Of a stretch of DNA of 8,630 bases, positions 1 through 5,917 are shown piece after piece. The position numbers and the translations under genes are program-made. The stretch's first letter is position 1, and every line of letters begins with the position of its first letter. Source of the DNA: Treponema sp. (GTDB lineage Bacteria; Spirochaetota; Spirochaetia; Treponematales; Treponemataceae); assembly GCA_016296575.1 (NCBI GenBank), contig JAEDJA010000046.1, positions 1-8,630 on the forward strand, given 5' to 3'. Below the pieces are notes generated by a model. It was not told the origin of the DNA, did no database searches, and saw only the letters and a program-made list of their open reading frames with translations.

Positions 1-481
1 CCACCAGCTTCAGTTCATTCATCACCTGCAGAGCCTCTGTCATCACACCTGCCGGAATATCACGGTTGGCAACAGTTCCATGGGGCTGAAATGGTCTCTG
101 GTCCTTCTTTGTACATCCCGGACAGGCATTCAAAATTGCCTTTACAGTTTCATCCCTCAGTCTTGTCCACTCATCTCCGGCCACAACATTTGCAAAAAGA
201 GTTCTGTCCCCAAAAGCGTTAAAATTATCGATATGAGCATTAAAACCCAAACCTTTAGGTAATACATCCTTCTCAATTGCTCGCACCAGGTCTTCTGTTG
301 AATATTCCTCCTGCAACCTAAAGGGCGGAACTAAAGTAACGTGAATAGGTGTTCCATGACCGCTTTTGCAGCCATAAGCCTCTCTCATATAACGTCGACA
401 GTCTTCCAGAGTCAACGTAATATCCTCTGGAAGAAGAACCCCAATAAAATGTGTCTGTTGTGTAAAATTGTTTTGTTTCAT
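1..481 (-). CDS. 2H phosphoesterase (LigT / 2'-5' RNA ligase-like), 3' end missing at window edge
   Basis: Translating the minus strand from the ATG at 481-479 gives 160 uninterrupted residues up to the left edge. Two signature motifs of the 2H phosphoesterase superfamily are present: HVTLVPPF (H47, T49) and HGTVANRD (H134, T136), about 87 residues apart as expected for the paired HxT catalytic motifs. Family members hydrolyse or transfer 2'-5' or cyclic phosphodiester bonds in RNA or small nucleotides. The true substrate cannot be told from sequence. An in-frame TAG lies a short way upstream, so the start is at 479-481 or at the GTG immediately before it. No strong ribosome binding site is visible, only a GAAG too close to the start. 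The gene is more GC-rich (about 50%) than most of the window, so it probably belongs to the resident chromosome. The C-terminus, perhaps 10-30 residues, is outside the window. Confidence 0.85.
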   Translation of the reverse strand, partial: MKQNNFTQQTHFIGVLLPEDITLTLEDCRRYMREAYGCKSGHGTPIHVTLVPPFRLQEEYSTEDLVRAIEKDVLPKGLGFNAHIDNFNAFGDRTLFANVVAGDEWTRLRDETVKAILNACPGCTKKDQRPFQPHGTVANRDIPAGVMTEALQVMNELKLV

Positions 482-535
482 CACTTCGATACTAGCATTT
501 ATTATCTATTCCGTCATTTTTTAGAATCTCATTTA

Positions 536-563
536 AGTAAAAGGAGGGGAAAGCCTTCCCCTC
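536..563 (-). terminator. Probable intrinsic terminator of the WYL-HNH-TerB operon
   Basis: Read on the minus strand, GAGGGGAA, loop GGCT, TTCCCCTC forms a perfect 8-bp GC-rich stem with a 4-nt loop, followed by CTTTTACTT. The T-run is short, so termination may be partial. It lies about 158 nt after the stop codon of the last operon gene (721) and before the left-edge 2H phosphoesterase gene, which is where an operon terminator would be expected. Confidence 0.5.
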
Positions 564-630
564 GCTCCAGCCCGCAAAGCGGTCTTACGCTACCCCTTCT
601 AGCGGGCTCAGACGTCGCCCGCAACGCCTA
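541..630. repeat. GC-rich nested inverted-repeat block (REP-like?)
   Basis: This is a compact GC-rich block in an AT-rich intergenic region. It holds an 8-bp perfect hairpin (544-551 with 556-563) and a 7-bp inverted pair AGCCCGC/GCGGGCT (569-575 with 602-608). The segment GCGGGC at 602-607 can alternatively pair with GCCCGC at 617-622, so the two pairings exclude each other. A GACGTC palindrome sits at 611-616. No convincing gene lies here. The layout looks like a dispersed intergenic repeat of the REP/MITE kind, but only one copy is in the window, so repeat status is inference. Confidence 0.45.
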
Positions 631-638
631 CTTCTTTT

Positions 639-720
639 ATGAAATTCAAACATATCATATATATGAATCAGGAGGAAATCTACAACAGTAAAAATTTAAT
701 ATGAAGTTCAAACGAATATC
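639..720. repeat. Imperfect direct repeat flanking 44 bp
   Basis: ATGAAATTCAAACATATC (639-656) recurs as ATGAAGTTCAAACGAATATC (701-720), with one substitution and a 2-nt insertion. The second copy abuts the stop codon of the Gly/Ala-rich gene. Between them is an AT-rich stretch with an AGGAGG. Short plus-strand reading frames (21 and 7 codons) start at the two ATGs, but I see no support for them being genes. The repeat could be a duplication scar or chance in AT-rich DNA. Confidence 0.35.
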
Positions 721-1791
721 TTAAGCTGCAAAATCAAGCCTCTGTAATGTACTCTCTGACTGCTCAATCTGGGCTCTCACTTCTTCCTCATTTATTGTAT
801 TAATTTCTTCTTCATCATCGGATTTTTCAACAAGCTGGACTTTACACATTTCGTATAAAAGACCTACCAAAAGAACCACATTTTCTGTTATATTTTTTTG
901 TTCATCAGAAAACTTTCTATAGTCTACTTTTTTTGAAAACAATTTAGAAAAAAATGATTTCTTTTTAAATTGCTCATCTATGACATATTCCAATCTTGAT
1001 AGATAATTTGAATACACTTTCTCGACTTTCTTTAAAGCTAAGTCAAAGGATGATGCAATCTGACCAAGTTTACATAAATAGTCACAAATAGTATTAATCT
1101 TATTTTCATTTTCAAGCATCTGATCCCAAGCTTTTTCAGCTTTATTTGACACACTCGAACCAGCAACACTAAAGATGATTCCACCTATCAAAAGTCCAAC
1201 TCCTAAAGTTGCACCACCAAGAACAGCAGTTCCCAGAGCGACACCACCACCACCAGCTGCTAAGGAGCCGCCCCCTAATGCCGCAAGGGTTGCATTCGTT
1301 GCTGCAGCTCCACTAAGAGATGCTATGGCTGTCCCAGTAGAAGCTGTTCCTAAAGCCATTACAGCAGCTGTTGTACCACCTGCAGCGGCAAAACCACCTG
1401 CAGTTCCTAAAGCTGCACCACCAAGACCTCCTAGAAGTACACTAGCGCCGACTGCTGCATCTTTTACCTCTTTTGGAGTAAAAACAGAAAGAGTGATACC
1501 ATCTTTCTTTATTTCAGCAAAACTTGGTGGATTTTTTATTTTTTCAAATGCTGCTGAAAATCTTTTGAATGATGAAATAATTTCCATTTCATGTTTTCCT
1601 AAAATATCCATTATTTGCATCGTTTTTTTATTTGAAATTTCAAGCTTTTCAATATTCTCTTCATTTCTTTTTTGTGCTGCTTTTACCGTATCACTAGCTT
1701 GTTTCATTTTGACGCCACCATGAATTCCGGCACCAATTCCTCCAGCACCTGCGATTGCTGCTATAGCACCTACAATAAAAGGTAATGGCAT
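721..1791 (-). CDS. Gly/Ala-rich membrane-inserting-type protein, last gene of the WYL operon
   Basis: This 356-aa protein has no assignable named function. It starts with a hydrophobic glycine-rich segment (residues 1-27, beginning MPLPFIVGAIAAIAG). A charged, probably coiled-coil stretch follows (28-85). Next is about 100 residues almost entirely of Gly, Ala, Ser, Thr, Val and Leu with GG/GxxxG glycine-zipper spacing (112-213). A second long helical region (214-320) and an acidic tail (323-345, SDDEEE) complete it. Helices flanking a long hydrophobic Gly/Ala hairpin resemble alpha-helical pore formers and ApoL-like proteins; this is analogy only. The ATG overlaps the TerB-like gene's TAA by one base (TAATG) and is preceded by AAGGAGG (1799-1805) at 7-nt spacing, so the start is secure and translation is probably coupled. 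Local GC rises over the Gly/Ala region simply because of GGN/GCN codons. A Pro-rich open frame on the opposite strand is its shadow. Confidence 0.85.
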   Translation of the reverse strand: MPLPFIVGAIAAIAGAGGIGAGIHGGVKMKQASDTVKAAQKRNEENIEKLEISNKKTMQIMDILGKHEMEIISSFKRFSAAFEKIKNPPSFAEIKKDGITLSVFTPKEVKDAAVGASVLLGGLGGAALGTAGGFAAAGGTTAAVMALGTASTGTAIASLSGAAATNATLAALGGGSLAAGGGGVALGTAVLGGATLGVGLLIGGIIFSVAGSSVSNKAEKAWDQMLENENKINTICDYLCKLGQIASSFDLALKKVEKVYSNYLSRLEYVIDEQFKKKSFFSKLFSKKVDYRKFSDEQKNITENVVLLVGLLYEMCKVQLVEKSDDEEEINTINEEEVRAQIEQSESTLQRLDFAA

Positions 1792-2201
1792 TATTCTCCC
1801 TCCTTAACAAAAGACATTAATTTAGTTGATATTTCCATATATTCATCTAATAATGAAAGACATTTTTTTAGAGAAGAATCTGACATCTTAAATGCTTTAA
1901 CAAAAGAATTTATTAAAGCTTTCTCTGTATCAGCAAAATCACCATCTGCTTTAGCACATGCCAATAACTCTAATAAGAAAACTCTTTTTACAAAATCGGT
2001 AGAATTAACTCCAATTTTTTCTGCTAATGGTAAAGGATCAATCTTTTCATTTAAATCAAATTCTGTGATTCCCATTTCTCTAGAATAATCACTGATATAT
2101 GATTTTTCAGACTCCTCAAGTTTTCCATCTGCTTGAATAACAGATATTGCCAATTTTAAGAAAGTATTTTTTTCTTCACTATTAAGAAAATTTAAGAACA
2201 T
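1791..2201 (-). CDS. TerB-like (tellurite-resistance TerB/DjlA-N type) protein
   Basis: This is a 136-aa all-helical protein with two matching half-repeats. The first is AISVIQADGKLEESEKSYI (from residue 18), and the second is LLACAKADGDFADTEKALI (from residue 79). The ADG followed by acidic residues (A24-D25-G26, E29/E30/E32; A85-D86-G87, D88/D91/E93) is the hallmark of the TerB fold, where the acidic residues are thought to bind a divalent metal. TerB proteins act at or near the inner membrane in stress-response and conflict systems; a tellurite role is not implied. The ATG lies 10 bp inside the end of the YkgJ-type gene and has a strong AGGAGG (2209-2214) at 7-nt spacing. Its stop overlaps the next gene by one base. 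Its position next to a Gly-rich membrane-type protein suggests partnership at the membrane (inference). Confidence 0.8.
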   Translation of the reverse strand: MFLNFLNSEEKNTFLKLAISVIQADGKLEESEKSYISDYSREMGITEFDLNEKIDPLPLAEKIGVNSTDFVKRVFLLELLACAKADGDFADTEKALINSFVKAFKMSDSSLKKCLSLLDEYMEISTKLMSFVKEGE

Positions 2202-2464
2202 TTTTCAGCCTCCTTTTTTTGTTCTTTTAATTTTTTGCATCCTTTATAATTTAATTCATAAAAGCATTCTAAAGTCATTTCTGAAGAATAGAATTGTTTC
2301 CAACTATCATCTATACGACAAAGAAGAGGACGATTTTCATAAATAGAACATAAATTATCTTTCAAATATTTACAGACCCCATCGCCTCTGTCTAAATCCT
2401 TGTATAATTCAATACCAGCTATATTGGCACAACAAAGGCCACACTTATCACAATTAAACATCAT
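2192..2464 (-). CDS. YkgJ-family CxxCxxCC cysteine-cluster protein
   Basis: This 90-aa protein opens with CDKCGLCC (C5, C8, C11, C12). Further cysteines follow at C31 (GVCKYL), C39 (LCSIYENRP) and C49 (LLCR). This arrangement, including the RPxxCR ending, is characteristic of the YkgJ/PF03692 family, annotated as a putative zinc- or iron-chelating cluster; the group also includes flagellin lysine methylase-type proteins. Biochemical activity is unknown for most members. The protein is short and contains little more than the cluster domain plus a charged C-tail. Its ATG overlaps the HNH gene's TGA (ATGA), and no good ribosome binding site is visible upstream, so it probably depends on translational coupling. 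It could supply a metal-dependent modification or maturation step to a partner in the operon (inference). Confidence 0.85.
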   Translation of the reverse strand: MMFNCDKCGLCCANIAGIELYKDLDRGDGVCKYLKDNLCSIYENRPLLCRIDDSWKQFYSSEMTLECFYELNYKGCKKLKEQKKEAEKCS

Positions 2465-4068
2465 GCAAAAGTTAATGACGATTTTTTATCGTTCATGAAT
2501 GAATCAAAATCAGAATAACCTTGCCAAGGTAATTTTATATTTAATTTCTTGTATATAAGGCTAAGGCATTGATTTGTTTCCTCAATACTTTTACAGCTAG
2601 ATAGCTGTAAAGCTGCATTTGAATATTCTTCCTCTTGATGCTTGAGTAAATCAAAATCTATTCTCATAAATTCTGCTAAATATCTATCAAGAAGTTCACT
2701 CTGTTTATTTAAAGCTACATTGAAATTTGCAATATCCGGAATAGAATTCAATTTTTCTATTGCTTTTTTTATATATTTATTATGGTCCAATATGTATAAT
2801 AATGAACAACTCATAATGCCTGTAACTAAAACACTGCAAAATGTTGGGACAACATCTTCAATAATTGGAATACCAGCAATTGGCGTTGTTTTAAATAATT
2901 CTTTCACCATAGAACCTGCAATTACGCTTGCACCTGTTGCCAACACTTTTGCTGCCGCGACAAATCTATCTCCTAAAGGATAACTATCCGGATTAATAAA
3001 GAGGATTTTTGATGCTTGAGAAAGTGACGCAAAAGATTCACGAATAATTTTAATTACATTTTTTGCTGTGGTGAAGAATATATTTGCTAAAGTAGTAACT
3101 AATGATGATAATACACCAGCAACTGCTCCTTCAATAAATTTTTCCCATATTTCTTTAAACTTTTTCTTAGCATTCTTTAAGCCTTGTTTTACAGCTTTTG
3201 CAATTGCATCAAAAAGAGCTTTACCATCTTTTTTAGTTTGAATTATTGCATCTTTTACAGTAAACCAGATTTCTGTAAATACAAGACCTAAAGCTTGTCT
3301 TAACCCCATAGAAAGGCCTAGTTTTGCAGCTGCCTTACCGGTATCTTTCCAAAACTTTTTACTTGTATAATATGCCCGATTTAATTTAGCATCATATGCC
3401 TTTTTCGCTTTTTTATAGTGTTCCATCATATTATTTTTTGTAGTTTCATCAAGTTCAGGGTGTGCATTTATATAATCTGGAATTTCATCTGCATTCATGG
3501 ACTTATTTAATTTTTCATTTGTCCAAGCAAAGTTATCTTCTGAATTTGCAAGTTTTTTTCCATCTAGTTCTGCAAGAACTCTACCTGGGTCATCATGTAT
3601 AGATTTTGCAGAAATAATATGATCAAGATTTGCATTCTTATCAGTTGGTGCATTTTTACTTTTTCCTAAAAACCCAAGATTTGTTTTTCCTGTATATTCA
3701 TCTTTAAAATCTTTATTACCGTTTTCAAAATATTCTTTTCTTTTTTTGCTCTTTACTTGTGCAAATGTCGGATCTTTATGATATTCTGCACCATCATATT
3801 TTCCTCTGTTTGCGTAATCTTTTGCGTTTTGTTGATTTTTATATTTCATTTCGGGATCTTTTCCAATTTCTCGAACATTATGAATTGTATCAACATCTCC
3901 ACCATGCTGATCTTGAATAAGAAAATCTAAACCAAATGAACTTACTAAAGCCTGAACAACAACCTTTTCATATTGACTAAAGATTGTGTCATACGAATCT
4001 TCTATAGGGGTGTCCTCTATACTAACTTGACTTACAAATGTACAAAACGAAGCATCTTTATAAGACAT
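2461..4068 (-). CDS. HNH-like endonuclease domain fused to a multi-helix membrane region
   Basis: This is a 535-aa protein. Residues about 40-66 hold a distinctive segment ending DVDTIHNVR. Residues 145-192 look like an HNH (beta-beta-alpha metal) nuclease: LDHII (D149, H150), SEDNF (N179) and TNEKLNKS (N184, N188, K189). The third ligand position is Asn rather than His, giving an H-N-N variant. A charged helix follows (210-245). The C-terminal half has several hydrophobic helices, at about 247-275, 312-336, 367-390 and 397-427, and the protein ends with a soluble helical tail (430-535). HNH domains cut DNA or RNA using a divalent metal; target and specificity here are unknown. There is no signal peptide. 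The start has AAGGAG at 5-nt spacing and lies 15 bp after the WYL gene stop. The family seems to be one of conserved hypotheticals; I cannot give it a name. Confidence 0.8.
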   Translation of the reverse strand: MSYKDASFCTFVSQVSIEDTPIEDSYDTIFSQYEKVVVQALVSSFGLDFLIQDQHGGDVDTIHNVREIGKDPEMKYKNQQNAKDYANRGKYDGAEYHKDPTFAQVKSKKRKEYFENGNKDFKDEYTGKTNLGFLGKSKNAPTDKNANLDHIISAKSIHDDPGRVLAELDGKKLANSEDNFAWTNEKLNKSMNADEIPDYINAHPELDETTKNNMMEHYKKAKKAYDAKLNRAYYTSKKFWKDTGKAAAKLGLSMGLRQALGLVFTEIWFTVKDAIIQTKKDGKALFDAIAKAVKQGLKNAKKKFKEIWEKFIEGAVAGVLSSLVTTLANIFFTTAKNVIKIIRESFASLSQASKILFINPDSYPLGDRFVAAAKVLATGASVIAGSMVKELFKTTPIAGIPIIEDVVPTFCSVLVTGIMSCSLLYILDHNKYIKKAIEKLNSIPDIANFNVALNKQSELLDRYLAEFMRIDFDLLKHQEEEYSNAALQLSSCKSIEETNQCLSLIYKKLNIKLPWQGYSDFDSFMNDKKSSLTFA

Positions 4069-4083
4069 ATAATCTCCTTCCTA

Positions 4084-5064
4084 TTATTTATATAATTTTT
4101 TTATAGCATCAACCTCTTCACAAATTTGCTCCACCAGCTCTTTAGGCTCCAACACCTTAACCGTCCTTCCCTGTCCCAGCACCAGCCGTTTTACTTCCGG
4201 TAATTGTGTCGTTTCAAATGAAACCTCAACACTGCCATCTTCATTCAGCTCGACAGTCTGACCTTCATGCCAGATATGTTCTGCGGCGAAAGTGCCGATT
4301 TCTGCACTGAATAAAAGACGAACTTTATACTTGGTTTTTGCACTGAGCCAGACGCCCATGGTTTTATCCACATAGTCTTTAGCATTGAAATCTTTCGGGA
4401 TTTCAAACTTATCTCTTGTAAGCTGGATATTCTGCATTCGTGAAAAACTGAAAATTCTTACTTCATTTTTTAGATGACAGAAACCTATAACATACCAGTT
4501 ACCACGCTGGCAAATTATGTGGTATGGATCAATTTTTCGTTCCATATAAGTTGTTTTTTGTAATGGTTTGTATTCAAAAGATAATGTTACATTTTTCTTT
4601 ACCGCAGAGAATACAGAGTCGAAAACTTCTTCCTTAATTGGTGCTAAAGCATCTGGAATATAAGTCAGGCATTCATCCAGGAATCGAGAATCTATAGAAA
4701 CTTCTGATGGTAAACTTTTACGGATTTTTTCGAAGACTGAACTTAGTTTTCCTTCCAGTGGAGTATTTTTGTACTGCATAAGAAGGGTATCAAACAAAGC
4801 AAGGCTAAAGAGTTCACCTTCTTCAAGCTGGATGTATTTAATAAAAAAATTGGGATCTTTATAGTACCAGCCGCGTCTTGTCTGATCATATTCCAGTGGA
4901 GCATAATAATAATCACGAATTACGTCTAAATCGCGGTTAATAGTTCGTAAACTAACTCTGAGTTCTTTAGCAATTTGTGACGCACTTGGATAGTTTCCTC
5001 TGCGGATAATATCATCAATTTGGCTTATACGATGCATAAGGACAATTTTTTCTTTTGGTTGCAT
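4084..5064 (-). CDS. WYL-domain transcriptional regulator (HTH + WYL + WCX)
   Basis: This protein of about 326 aa (332 from the upstream ATG at 5082) has the canonical WYL regulator layout. Numbered from the 5082 ATG, a winged HTH lies at about 12-72 (recognition region SASQIAKELRVSLRTINRDL) and the WYL domain at about 150-230 with GNWYVIGF (W196, Y197) and the basic residues R209 and R215. A C-terminal WCX-type domain runs from about 250 to 330. WYL proteins sense ligands, often nucleic acid or nucleotides, and control DNA-damage and phage-defence operons. I place the start at the second Met (5064) because a perfect extended -10 box sits at 5085-5090. That puts the transcript start near 5078, downstream of the first ATG. 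GAGAAAG (5069-5075) provides a weak ribosome binding site for 5064. Tandem stops follow (TAA TAG). Its 3' half is more GC-rich than the operon genes it precedes. Confidence 0.9.
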   Translation of the reverse strand: MQPKEKIVLMHRISQIDDIIRRGNYPSASQIAKELRVSLRTINRDLDVIRDYYYAPLEYDQTRRGWYYKDPNFFIKYIQLEEGELFSLALFDTLLMQYKNTPLEGKLSSVFEKIRKSLPSEVSIDSRFLDECLTYIPDALAPIKEEVFDSVFSAVKKNVTLSFEYKPLQKTTYMERKIDPYHIICQRGNWYVIGFCHLKNEVRIFSFSRMQNIQLTRDKFEIPKDFNAKDYVDKTMGVWLSAKTKYKVRLLFSAEIGTFAAEHIWHEGQTVELNEDGSVEVSFETTQLPEVKRLVLGQGRTVKVLEPKELVEQICEEVDAIKKLYK

Positions 5065-5084
5065 AAAACTTTCTCGATTCATAA

Positions 5085-5112
5085 ATTATACCACGAAAAT
5101 CCGTATTTACAA
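5085..5112 (-). promoter_or_regulatory. Extended -10 promoter of the WYL operon
   Basis: On the minus strand, TGGTATAAT contains a consensus -10 hexamer (TATAAT, 5085-5090) preceded by the extended TG motif. A 16-nt spacer separates it from a partial -35, TTGTAA (5107-5112). The predicted transcript start is near 5078, which leaves only about 13 nt of leader before the ATG at 5064. A regulator binding here would directly control all five operon genes, so autoregulation by the WYL protein is likely (inference). Confidence 0.7.
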
Positions 5113-5156
5113 AAAAAATGAAAACTATAAGGAAGATGCCATTTTATCCAGTTTTC
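5111..5156 (-). terminator. Weak terminator abutting the WYL promoter
   Basis: On the minus strand, GAAAAC (5151-5156) pairs with GTTTTC (5120-5125), with an inner GGA/TCC pair, followed by A and then eight Ts (5111-5118). The stem is AT-rich and the loop long, so strength is doubtful. Position supports it: it spans the stop codon of the 77-aa gene and its T-run touches the -35 of the WYL promoter. It would separate the small-gene cluster from the WYL operon. Confidence 0.3.
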
Positions 5157-5358
5157 TACCAACATGTTTTGCAAAAGACTTCATGCCATTCTCATATGCT
5201 TTACCATCTTCTTCATTTTCTTTATCTATTTCTTCAGCAGCCTTTTTCATTTCTTCTTTTTCTTTCTTTTCATCCTTAATTACACCCACTACAGCAGCAC
5301 CAACTATTGCACCTGCTACAACCAGAACACCAGTAATCATTCCCTTTACAAATCCCAT
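5125..5358 (-). CDS. Small single-span membrane protein with charged helical tail (77 aa)
   Basis: The ATG at 5356-5358 has a perfect AGGAGG (5365-5370) with 6-nt spacing, so it is a better start than the TTG upstream at 5376. The protein begins MGFVKGMITGVLVVAGAIVG. Residues about 5-27 form one hydrophobic, Gly/Ala-rich transmembrane helix with glycine-zipper spacing. A strongly charged Lys/Glu helix follows (28-55), then a basic amphipathic end (61-77). No known family is recognisable. Its ribosome binding site overlaps the stop codon of the preceding reading frame, suggesting a shared transcript. Its Gly-zipper membrane helix recalls, in miniature, the Gly/Ala-rich protein of the neighbouring operon, but no functional link is shown. 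The plus-strand frames across this gene are shadows. Confidence 0.7.
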   Translation of the reverse strand: MGFVKGMITGVLVVAGAIVGAAVVGVIKDEKKEKEEMKKAAEEIDKENEEDGKAYENGMKSFAKHVGRKLDKMASSL

Positions 5359-5368
5359 AATAATCCTC

Positions 5369-5566
5369 CTAAGCAAATAATTTAGAAAACTTTTCTGCAG
5401 AATAACGTGCAGCCTTCACAGTTTTTTTTGTTTTTTCTATGTTCTCTTTACACTGTTCACAACTGAGCCGTGTATGAAAAAGTTTAATTTCAATGTCAAC
5501 TTTATTTTTTTCATCTTCCAAATATATAAAGTCTGTTGCATACTGACTTTGTTTTATAAACCACAA
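5369..5566 (-). CDS. Small unknown ORF, or 3' part of a gene split by an in-frame TGA
   Basis: The 65-aa frame from a TTG (5564-5566) lacks any ribosome binding site. The same frame stays open upstream through 16 more codons (YYKKEDFNALKNQLKR) right up to the TGA (5615-5617) that ends the 100-aa gene, and it contains no other start codon. The sequence looks coding: charged and amphipathic, with a CEQC pair (CxxC) and a helical lysine-rich end. The most likely reading is that this and the upstream 100-aa ORF were one gene of about 182 codons now interrupted by a nonsense codon. A separate coupled gene starting at TTG is the alternative. AAGAGG with a nearby ATG (about 5591-5593) exists, but that ATG is in another frame and hits TAA after two codons. 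No family is recognised. Confidence 0.4.
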   Translation of the reverse strand: MWFIKQSQYATDFIYLEDEKNKVDIEIKLFHTRLSCEQCKENIEKTKKTVKAARYSAEKFSKLFA

Positions 5567-5614
5567 TCTTTTTAATTGATTTTTTAAGGCATTAAAATCC
5601 TCTTTTTTGTAATA

Positions 5615-5917
5615 TCAAAATGAAAGTGATAACTCTTTATTCATCATGTCTTCAAGAACAAGATGAATAAAAGCCCAAAGCTGTGGCATATCAGCATAAT
5701 AAAATTTAAATAAGTTCGTAATTAGACAACTTCCAATACGAACACTAGAAACAGACAAGATTATTTCCTTATCCTTTTTCATTTCACGATATCTGCTAAT
5801 GAAAGCATGATATAGTTCTTTAGTTTTTTCATCCGTTGGATTTTTTTTCAGTTCAATAACTTTACGGATAAATTCAACATAACTTATTATTGCCTGATTT
5901 TGAAAAATTGTTTTCAT
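5615..5917 (-). CDS. Hypothetical helical protein, 100 aa (possibly 5' part of a split gene)
   Basis: The start is secure: ATG at 5915-5917 has AGGAGG (5923-5928) at 5-nt spacing and overlaps the DUF1232 gene's TGA as ATGA, so the two are co-transcribed and probably translationally coupled. The protein is predicted helical. It has a basic central region (about 26-51) and a moderately hydrophobic stretch (52-90) that includes FKFYYADMPQLWAF. It has no signal peptide and no recognised domain. It ends ELSLSF then TGA, after which the same frame continues open for 81 codons, so the natural product may have been longer. Confidence 0.65.
   Translation of the reverse strand: MKTIFQNQAIISYVEFIRKVIELKKNPTDEKTKELYHAFISRYREMKKDKEIILSVSSVRIGSCLITNLFKFYYADMPQLWAFIHLVLEDMMNKELSLSF

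Noticed and set aside
80..262. 60-codon plus-strand ORF
   Set aside because: Antisense to the 2H phosphoesterase frame, which carries both HxT motifs.
341..691. 116-codon plus-strand ORF
   Set aside because: It crosses the start of the 2H phosphoesterase gene and the GC-rich hairpin block, has no ribosome binding site, and has no protein-like features.
639..704. 21-codon plus-strand ORF (and nested 13-codon ORF)
   Set aside because: Too short, no ribosome binding site in front, and part of an imperfect direct repeat.
1175..1723. 182-codon plus-strand ORF rich in Pro and Ala
   Set aside because: It lies opposite the Gly/Ala-rich block of the minus-strand gene. GGN/GCN codons read backwards give Pro/Ala/Ser, and the minus gene has a strong ribosome binding site and operon context.
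2642..2983. 113-codon plus-strand ORF
   Set aside because: Antisense to the membrane part of the HNH protein; hydrophobic codons mirror the opposite strand.
5164..5385. Plus-strand ORFs of 73 and 65 codons rich in Phe or Ser
   Set aside because: Shadows of the Lys/Glu-rich 77-aa minus-strand gene (AAA/GAA read backwards as TTT/TTC).
5609..5617. Selenocysteine at the in-frame TGA
   Set aside because: The downstream 40 nt are A-rich with no GC-stable hairpin of the bacterial SECIS type, and the context is not a known selenoprotein.
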